Source: Deltaproteobacteria bacterium
GTDB lineage: Bacteria > Desulfobacterota > Desulfobacteria > Desulfobacterales > ETH-SRB1
NCBI GenBank assembly: GCA_019314185.1
Contig: JAFCZU010000064.1
Location: forward strand, 1-30,127
Reading direction: 5' to 3'
Length of the DNA: 30,127 nucleotides
Under the pieces are notes generated by a model. That model had not been told where the DNA came from, did no database searches, and saw only the letters and a program-made list of their open reading frames with translations. The number at the start of each line of letters is the position of its first letter. The stretch's first letter is position 1. The position numbers and the translations under genes were made by a program. Shown here piece after piece: positions 25,800-30,127 of the stretch.

Positions 25800-25991
25800 T
25801 GATGAACTCGTAAAAAGTCGATTTTGTTCATTTCATGACTATTTTGGGTGCAATTAAGATGTTCATCTAAAATGCAAGAACTCGGTCTAACGGCCTCAAA
25901 CAGCTTGCATTTCTTAACGATGAACATCTCAATTGCTTTTTCCCCAAAATGCTCAAAAGCCGCTCACAAAAGACTTTTTATGAGTTCATCA
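25800..25991. mobile_element. MITE-like element A3 (192 bp)
   Basis: TGATGAACTCGTAAAAAGTC (25800-25819) is matched by the inverted end GACTTTTTATGAGTTCATCA (25972-25991). ATGGT flanks both sides (25795-25799, 25992-25996). The interior is highly similar to element A2 (21432), with the same inner inverted repeat (ATGTTCATC/GATGAACAT). The element carries no coding capacity. Confidence 0.85.
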
Positions 25992-26028
25992 ATGGTTGAA
26001 ACCTTTGAAAAATGTTTTATTCCTATTA

Positions 26029-26112
26029 TTCCAGCGAAAGCTGGAACCTACAACTAATTGAGAATGCTGGATTTCCATTTTATCTGCCTGCGCGGGTACA
26101 GGAGACAGGCGG
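26029..26112. repeat. REP-like palindromes
   Basis: TTCCAGCGAAAGCTGGAA (26029-26046) is a short palindrome and TGCCTG...CAGGCG (26085-26111) another. Both are of the REP-like kind seen in many proteobacterial gaps. They lie between elements A3 and D. No gene is visible in 25718-26387. Confidence 0.6.
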
Positions 26113-26162
26113 GAATGAGGATTTAGACTATTTCTGGAAAAATTTAAAGTAACTCAGGTTAC

Positions 26163-26339
26163 TAACTCAACTTTCGGGCTTGATGTTAATATATAATTTA
26201 TATTATTTCAATGGGTTATGTGGATATATGGCCAAAATATAACTTATAGAAGCTCTTTATAATGATATAAAGTTTGTAATTTTATTTATGTAACCTATTG
26301 AAAGTATTGAAGCACATTTTAACCCCGAAAGTTGAGTTA
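26163..26339. mobile_element. Inverted-end element D (177 bp)
   Basis: TAACTCAACTTTCGGG (26163-26178) is matched by CCCGAAAGTTGAGTTA (26324-26339), and TTACTAAC appears at both borders. The AT-rich interior has no coding content. Its end resembles the B-family end (ACTCAAGTTTCG), so B and D might share a transposase. It lies 48 bases before nadB. Confidence 0.7.
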
Positions 26340-26387
26340 CTAACAAAGAAGGGTTTTCTCTGAGAACACTGTGGAGAACATTATATT

Positions 26388-28040
26388 ATGAAAATTAAAA
26401 CAGATTTTTTGATAATCGGCAGCGGCGTGGCAGGTCTTACTTTTGCCATTAAGGTAGCAGAGTTCGGCACTGTTGCTCTTGTTACAAAAAAGGAAGTAAT
26501 GGACTCAAACACTTCCCTTGCGCAGGGCGGCATTGCTTCGGTTTTTGGCAAACTTGATTCATTTGATCTTCATATACAGGATACTCTTGCTTCCGGTGAC
26601 GGTCTCTGCAACAAAAATGTTGTAGAAATGGTGGTTAAAAACGGGCCGGACAGAATTCGCGAACTAATAAATTTTGGAGCGCGTTTTAATGTAAAAGAAA
26701 CAGAGCATTCAAAAGGCAAATCACAGTCTGTTGACCCTGATTTTGATTTGGGACGTGAAGGCGGACACTCGCGAAAACGGATTGTGCATGCCCAGGATAT
26801 GACCGGAATAGAAATCGAAACAGTTCTTGTAAATCATGTGAAAAAAAATAAGCGCATTACCCTGTTTGAAAATCATGTCGCAATAGATCTTATTGTCCGT
26901 TCTACCCGTATGAAAAGAGGGTTCGTCACTACAACTCATGAAGATTATTGTTGTGGAGCTTATGTTCTTGACACGCGGACAAACATTGTGAAGACCTTTT
27001 GCGCTCCTGTCACGCTTCTTGCTACCGGAGGCGCAGGCAAGGTGTATCTTTACACAAGTAATCCTGATGTTGCAACAGGCGATGGAATTGCAATGGGATA
27101 CAGAGCCGGCGCAAGTGTAGCCAATCTTGAGTTTGTTCAATTCCATCCGACCTGTCTCTATCATCCTGACGCAAAAAACTTCCTGATTTCAGAAGCGGTA
27201 AGAGGTGATGGAGGAGTCCTCATAGACTCGGCCGGAAACTCTTTTATGGAAAAATATGATTCGCAAAAAGATCTGGCGTGCCGGGATGTGGTCGCGAGAG
27301 CAATCGATACGGAACTTAAAAAAAGCGGGGATGAGTCGGTATTTCTTGACATATCTCATAAAAAACCTGAATTTGTCAAAAATCGTTTTCCTAATTTATA
27401 TAAAAAATGTCTTAGATTTGGCATTGACATGACCAAAGAACCTATTCCTGTTGTTCCCGCAGCCCATTACATGTGCGGTGGGGTTGCAACAGATATGACA
27501 GGTAAAACAGATATTAATGGATTGTATGCTGTAGGAGAAACAGCCTGCACAGGGCTTCATGGAGCAAATAGACTTGCGAGCAATTCTCTCGCCGAAGCCC
27601 TTGTTTATGCTGACAAAGCAGCGGAACAGGCTATAAAAGAAATGAGCCTGCCTGGCTTAAAACCCTTTCTGGATATTTCTCCATGGGACGAGGTCGGCTC
27701 GACCGACAGCGATGAGGCTATAATGGTTTCACATAATTGGGATGAAATCCGCAGGTTTATGTGGAATTATGTCGGGATCGTCAGATCAAACAAACGGCTG
27801 GAAAGGGCAAAGCGCAGAATTGAAAATATTCAGCACGAAATCAAAGAATATTACTGGAATTTCAAGGTTTCGCCGGATCTTATCGAGCTTCGAAATATTG
27901 CTACAGTAGCGGAGCTGATTATAAGGTGTGCCATGCACAGAAAAGAAAGCCGCGGGCTCCACTACAACATTGAATACCTTCTTCGTGACGATAAGCGATG
28001 GCAAAAAGATACGGTTGTCCGAAGGTCATTTGTAGGATGA
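26388..28040 (+). CDS. nadB: L-aspartate oxidase NadB
   Basis: This 550-residue flavoprotein oxidises L-aspartate to iminoaspartate in de novo NAD synthesis. It has the FAD GxGxxG-type motif IIGSGVAGL (9-17), SNTSLAQGGIAS (39-50), GGHSRKRIVHAQDMTG (about 125-140), SEAVRGDGGVLID and PAAHYMCGGVATD, then a helical C-terminal domain. Length is usual for the family. In fumarate-respiring bacteria, fumarate can replace oxygen as acceptor. GGAG lies 9-13 bases before the ATG. The gene is alone; nadA and nadC are not visible. Frd/SdhA homology is excluded by the NadB-type C-terminus. Confidence 0.95.
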   Translation: MKIKTDFLIIGSGVAGLTFAIKVAEFGTVALVTKKEVMDSNTSLAQGGIASVFGKLDSFDLHIQDTLASGDGLCNKNVVEMVVKNGPDRIRELINFGARFNVKETEHSKGKSQSVDPDFDLGREGGHSRKRIVHAQDMTGIEIETVLVNHVKKNKRITLFENHVAIDLIVRSTRMKRGFVTTTHEDYCCGAYVLDTRTNIVKTFCAPVTLLATGGAGKVYLYTSNPDVATGDGIAMGYRAGASVANLEFVQFHPTCLYHPDAKNFLISEAVRGDGGVLIDSAGNSFMEKYDSQKDLACRDVVARAIDTELKKSGDESVFLDISHKKPEFVKNRFPNLYKKCLRFGIDMTKEPIPVVPAAHYMCGGVATDMTGKTDINGLYAVGETACTGLHGANRLASNSLAEALVYADKAAEQAIKEMSLPGLKPFLDISPWDEVGSTDSDEAIMVSHNWDEIRRFMWNYVGIVRSNKRLERAKRRIENIQHEIKEYYWNFKVSPDLIELRNIATVAELIIRCAMHRKESRGLHYNIEYLLRDDKRWQKDTVVRRSFVG

Positions 28041-28100
28041 AAGAGCAGGGGCCAGGGGCTAACCACTTTTTTTACTGCGAAGCACACGAAGATTTGGAAG

Positions 28101-28184
28101 GTGGGGGTCATAAAGTCTTTGGCAATCGGTCGTTCAAGGCAGGCAATCGACTTTTATATTGCTGATTTGCAACTACTCACGTAG
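28101..28184 (+). pseudogene. Short coding remnant (AIDFYIADLQ), copy 1
   Basis: One frame reads VGVIKSLAIGRSRQAIDFYI and then ADLQ, and stops at the TAG in the 27-bp repeat. AIDFYIADLQ is nearly the same as AVDFYIADLR in the remnant at 29155, and the differing bases lie mostly in third codon positions. The two therefore probably derive from related genes. It may be the N-terminus of a helix-turn-helix antitoxin; this is weak. Confidence 0.35.
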
Positions 28185-28198
28185 TCAGGCTGAAGCTG
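28172..28198. repeat. 27-bp repeat with small hairpin, copy 2
   Basis: Identical to 546-572. It lies directly before hepT, whose AAAGGA ribosome site follows at about 28199-28204. Confidence 0.75.
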
Positions 28199-28215
28199 AA
28201 AGGATTTGTTGAATT

Positions 28216-28638
28216 ATGTCTACTGTAAATAAAGATATCCGTTGGGAGCAACGCTTTGCAAATTACCGGAAAGCTTTGGCGCTGCTGCAAAAATTTATTG
28301 ATAAAGGTGAATTGTCGGAGCTTGAAGAGCAAGGACTTATTAAGGCTTTTGAATACACTTATGAACTTGCCTGGAACACCATAAAAGACTTTCTTGAGTA
28401 TAAAGGGCAAACAGACATTTACGGTTCAAGAGATGCTATACGTAAAGCTTTTGAGTTAGGTTTAATAGACGACGGCGAAAACTGGATGGATATGCTTAAA
28501 AGCAGGAATAAAACTTCACATACCTATAATGAAGAAATAGCGAGAGAAATATGTCAGGCAGTGGTGAAAGTGTATTATTCGCTTCTAAAACAGTTGAAAG
28601 CAAAACTGGAAAGCCTGTGCTCAAATTCAGATCAATAA
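28216..28638 (+). CDS. hepT: HepT-like HEPN toxin (nucleotidyltransferase substrate-binding family)
   Basis: The 140-residue helical protein belongs to the HI0074/NTase-substrate-binding family. The ribonuclease motif RX4HXY is intact as RNKTSHTY (Arg97, His102, Tyr104). In the studied HepT-MntA pair (Shewanella) the toxin is an RNase whose tyrosine is adenylylated by MntA. The following gene is a minimal nucleotidyltransferase with the matching motif, so this is a type VII toxin-antitoxin module by context. An AAAGGA site precedes the ATG. Whether this copy is toxic is not shown by sequence; the HI0074 family includes members of other assigned roles. Confidence 0.82.
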   Translation: MSTVNKDIRWEQRFANYRKALALLQKFIDKGELSELEEQGLIKAFEYTYELAWNTIKDFLEYKGQTDIYGSRDAIRKAFELGLIDDGENWMDMLKSRNKTSHTYNEEIAREICQAVVKVYYSLLKQLKAKLESLCSNSDQ

Positions 28639-28742
28639 GAGGCAGTTTCAAAATGTTCAATTTTGTTTAAGATTAAGGAAGGCTCAAATATAGCGCTGAC
28701 GCTTTACTTCGTACAACCATAGGAATACATTGAGTATTTCGA

Positions 28743-28769
28743 GGATAGCGCTAAAGCTTCACTCCGTGC
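28743..28769. repeat. 27-bp segment shared with element A1
   Basis: GGATAGCGCTAAAGCTTCAC and on through CTCCGTGC differs by one base from 1327-1353. It lies in the 199-base gap between hepT and mntA, an unusual distance for this pair. The gap contains no other feature that I recognise apart from a similar GCGCTGACGC stretch at 28693. Confidence 0.7.
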
Positions 28770-28837
28770 AAAATTTTCGCCTGACGCAGATATTGGGCAA
28801 AAGGGGGCGTTTTGAAATTGGCTCAATAAGGCATAAT

Positions 28838-29161
28838 ATGCAATACGGGTTAAAAAACGAAACTGTAAAAAAGATAAACACCATATTTGTTAAACACAAA
28901 GAAGTAGAGGAAGTCACCCTCTACGGTTCCCGCGCTAAAGGCAACTATAAACCCGGCTCTGATATTGATCTGACATTAAAAGGCAAACAGCTGAACTTGA
29001 AACTGCTAAACAAAATCAGCCTCGATCTTGATGATTTACTCTTGCCTTATACATTCGACCTTTCCATATACCACCATATTACCGCTCCTGATTTGATCGA
29101 TCATATTAAACGGGTTGGGAAGGTTTTTTATAAAATGGAAAATGGAAGTGAGTGGCAGTAG
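28838..29161 (+). CDS. mntA: MntA-like minimal nucleotidyltransferase antitoxin
   Basis: Starting at ATG 28838 (MQYGLKNETVKKINTIFVKH) gives 107 residues; an earlier start at 28730 reads through a repeat and is less likely. The nucleotidyltransferase signature GSX10DXD is intact: Gly30-Ser31 in LYGSRAKGNYKPGSDIDL, with Asp42 and Asp44. A third acidic residue is likely in PYTFDLSIYHH. MntA transfers AMP to HepT and neutralises it. The ribosome site is weak (TAAGG). It is separated from hepT by a repeat-containing gap, so translational coupling normal for such pairs is lost. Confidence 0.85.
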   Translation: MQYGLKNETVKKINTIFVKHKEVEEVTLYGSRAKGNYKPGSDIDLTLKGKQLNLKLLNKISLDLDDLLLPYTFDLSIYHHITAPDLIDHIKRVGKVFYKMENGSEWQ

Positions 29162-29297
29162 ATTTCTATATCGCCGATCTCAGAGCGACAACCAAGATAG
29201 CATGGGTATTGAAAACCATGTAGAAGATATCCGCCTTTCTATATTGGTAAATTATGCTCAAGCGGTAGGTAAACATCTCCAACTCGAAGTCGCCTAA
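29155..29297 (+). pseudogene. Remnant of a probable XRE-type helix-turn-helix antitoxin
   Basis: After mntA, one frame reads VAVDFYIADLRATTKIAWVL and stops, and another continues GIENHVEDIRLSILVNYAQA and on to VGKHLQLEVA. The second part has the typical end of an XRE-type antitoxin (IEN...DIRLSTL..Y..A.G..L). Together they look like one small gene with an internal deletion and frameshift. From the ATG at 29202 only 31 codons remain. The assignment to XRE is by motif resemblance only. Confidence 0.45.
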
Positions 29298-29401
29298 GCA
29301 CAGCGAACAAGGGTGGTGAAGACGTACAGCGGGACATATAATGATTTTATGCGTTTCTCATTTTATAAAAATCATAACTTGAACTTCTCTGCCCCCGCTC
29401 C

Positions 29402-30127
29402 CTATTCCCTGACCCCTGATTTTTCTGCTGCTTTAACAAACTTTTCCAACTGGCCTTCATAATAGGAACGATTCTTTTTAGCTGTTTCAATAGCGCGCAT
29501 TTCTGTTGAGGTCGCCTCATTAATCAGGTCGTTAACATAATAGCTTTCGGCAAGAGTATCCAATATGTGCGGGGCCTGCTTCAGGCTAACCGCTATTATT
29601 GCAAGCTCAAGAGCACGCTTTTGGTTTCTGAACTTTTTGTCGGCAAGGTTATTCAAAACCTCGGGACTGTCTGAATTATATGTTATTGATTGTTCGTATG
29701 AATCAATTGCTTCCGAATACCTTTTTTTGCTGTACAACAGATCGCCCAAAGCTCCATATAGTTGCGGACTATCAGGTTTTTTTTCAAGTTCCCTTGTTAT
29801 GAGCTTTTCGAAAAAATAGCTGTCTAATCTGTTGCCGGTTTCTCCAAAATTCAAGCTGTATCCATTCAAGCTGTATCCGGCGGCGCCGACAAAAACCATT
29901 CCAGCAAGATAAATGGAAAGACTTCTCCTTATTTTACTGTCATGACGTGTTATCCATCTCCTGTCCACTTCACACTTTTTCAGATACTCAACGCGTTCCT
30001 TTATGCTGAAATGGTGCCAGTTAGGTTTGTCGGGTGGTTGACCACTTGTGAAAGCTATCTTTTTAAATGTGGAAATAAGCGGTTTTGCAGTTTCAAAGAG
30101 AGAATATATGTAGATATCTGCCTGACG
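29402..30127 (-). CDS. M48-type metallopeptidase C-terminus with TPR repeats (5' part outside window)
   Basis: The frame is open from the right window edge to the stop at 29402 (241 residues). It begins RQADIYIYSLFETAKPLIST, followed by PPDKPNWHHFSIKERVEYLKK and RRWITRHDSKIRRSL, a pattern I know from the end of M48 (Ste24-like) peptidases. A TM segment (IYLAGMVFVGAAGYSL) and TPR repeats (SPQLYGALGDLLYSKKRYSEA, SPEVLNNLADKKF) then follow. The catalytic HEXXH motif would lie outside the window. A GTG at 29968 would make a short protein and is unlikely. It would be a membrane-bound peptidase. Confidence 0.72.
   Translation of the reverse strand, partial: RQADIYIYSLFETAKPLISTFKKIAFTSGQPPDKPNWHHFSIKERVEYLKKCEVDRRWITRHDSKIRRSLSIYLAGMVFVGAAGYSLNGYSLNFGETGNRLDSYFFEKLITRELEKKPDSPQLYGALGDLLYSKKRYSEAIDSYEQSITYNSDSPEVLNNLADKKFRNQKRALELAIIAVSLKQAPHILDTLAESYYVNDLINEATSTEMRAIETAKKNRSYYEGQLEKFVKAAEKSGVRE

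Noticed and set aside
28730..28837. An upstream start for mntA
   Set aside because: The added codons include the 27-base repeat; the nucleotidyltransferase family starts close to the ATG at 28838.
29402..29968. A short stand-alone TPR protein starting at a GTG
   Set aside because: The frame continues upstream to the window edge with M48-peptidase-like sequence, so the true start is outside.

Overview
The window looks like chromosomal DNA of a moderately AT-rich deltaproteobacterium (Desulfobacterota, probably a Desulfobacteraceae-like sulfate reducer). This is inferred from the gene mix: a methylenetetrahydrofolate reductase fused to a cysteine-rich MetV-like domain, a KamA-family radical SAM protein, a glucosyl-3-phosphoglycerate synthase, KdnA/KdnB, molybdenum cofactor genes and large PAS-containing sensor kinases. 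Many short palindromic repeats fill the intergenic gaps. No rRNA, tRNA, CRISPR array or transposase gene was seen.

Layout. 1-2587: a molybdenum cofactor and pyrimidine patch, with moaB (cut by the left edge) and pyrR on the minus strand, then mobA and a divergent moaE-like gene overlapping on the plus strand. 2596-4478: a DUF1232/J-domain membrane protein and a PilZ protein (minus), then maf (plus). 4624-7161: kdnA and kdnB, which convert Kdo to 8-amino-8-deoxy-Kdo for lipopolysaccharide. 7314-9459: an RsuA/RluB-type pseudouridine synthase and argJ (minus). 9460-11212: a long gap, a hairpin with a small leader ORF, and the decayed remains of an HD-GYP response regulator, followed by an intact 977-residue hybrid histidine kinase (11213-14146). 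14585-19087: a small helical protein, a metF-metV fusion and tex. 19373-21309: a family 2 glycosyltransferase and a convergent KamA-like gene whose 5' end abuts a repeat insertion. 21862-24434: a minus-strand operon of a DUF1178 protein, an M20-like hydrolase with altered catalytic residues, and gpgS. 25067-28040: an SH3/YgiM-like membrane protein and nadB. 28216-29161: a HepT-MntA (HEPN/minimal nucleotidyltransferase) toxin-antitoxin pair, flanked by small coding remnants. 29402 to the end: the C-terminal part of an M48 peptidase with TPR repeats.

The most striking structure is the layered population of non-autonomous repeats. There are about 180-195 bp elements with inverted ends of the form TGATGAACTCGTAAAAAGTC, a family starting CTCAAGTTTCGCACCC, a 118 bp imperfect palindrome in two near-identical copies, and a 177 bp element ending in TAACTCAACTTTCGGG. 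These elements interrupt a response regulator gene, supply the C-terminus of a pseudouridine synthase, sit where the N-terminus of a radical SAM enzyme should start, directly precede a glycosyltransferase start codon, and are nested in one another. A short repeat also separates a toxin gene from its antitoxin gene. No single unmistakable new multi-gene system is visible. The best candidates for novelty are the repeat families, the hairpin/leader upstream of the dead response regulator, the gpgS operon with its degenerate hydrolase, and the structured stretch at 24743-24902.
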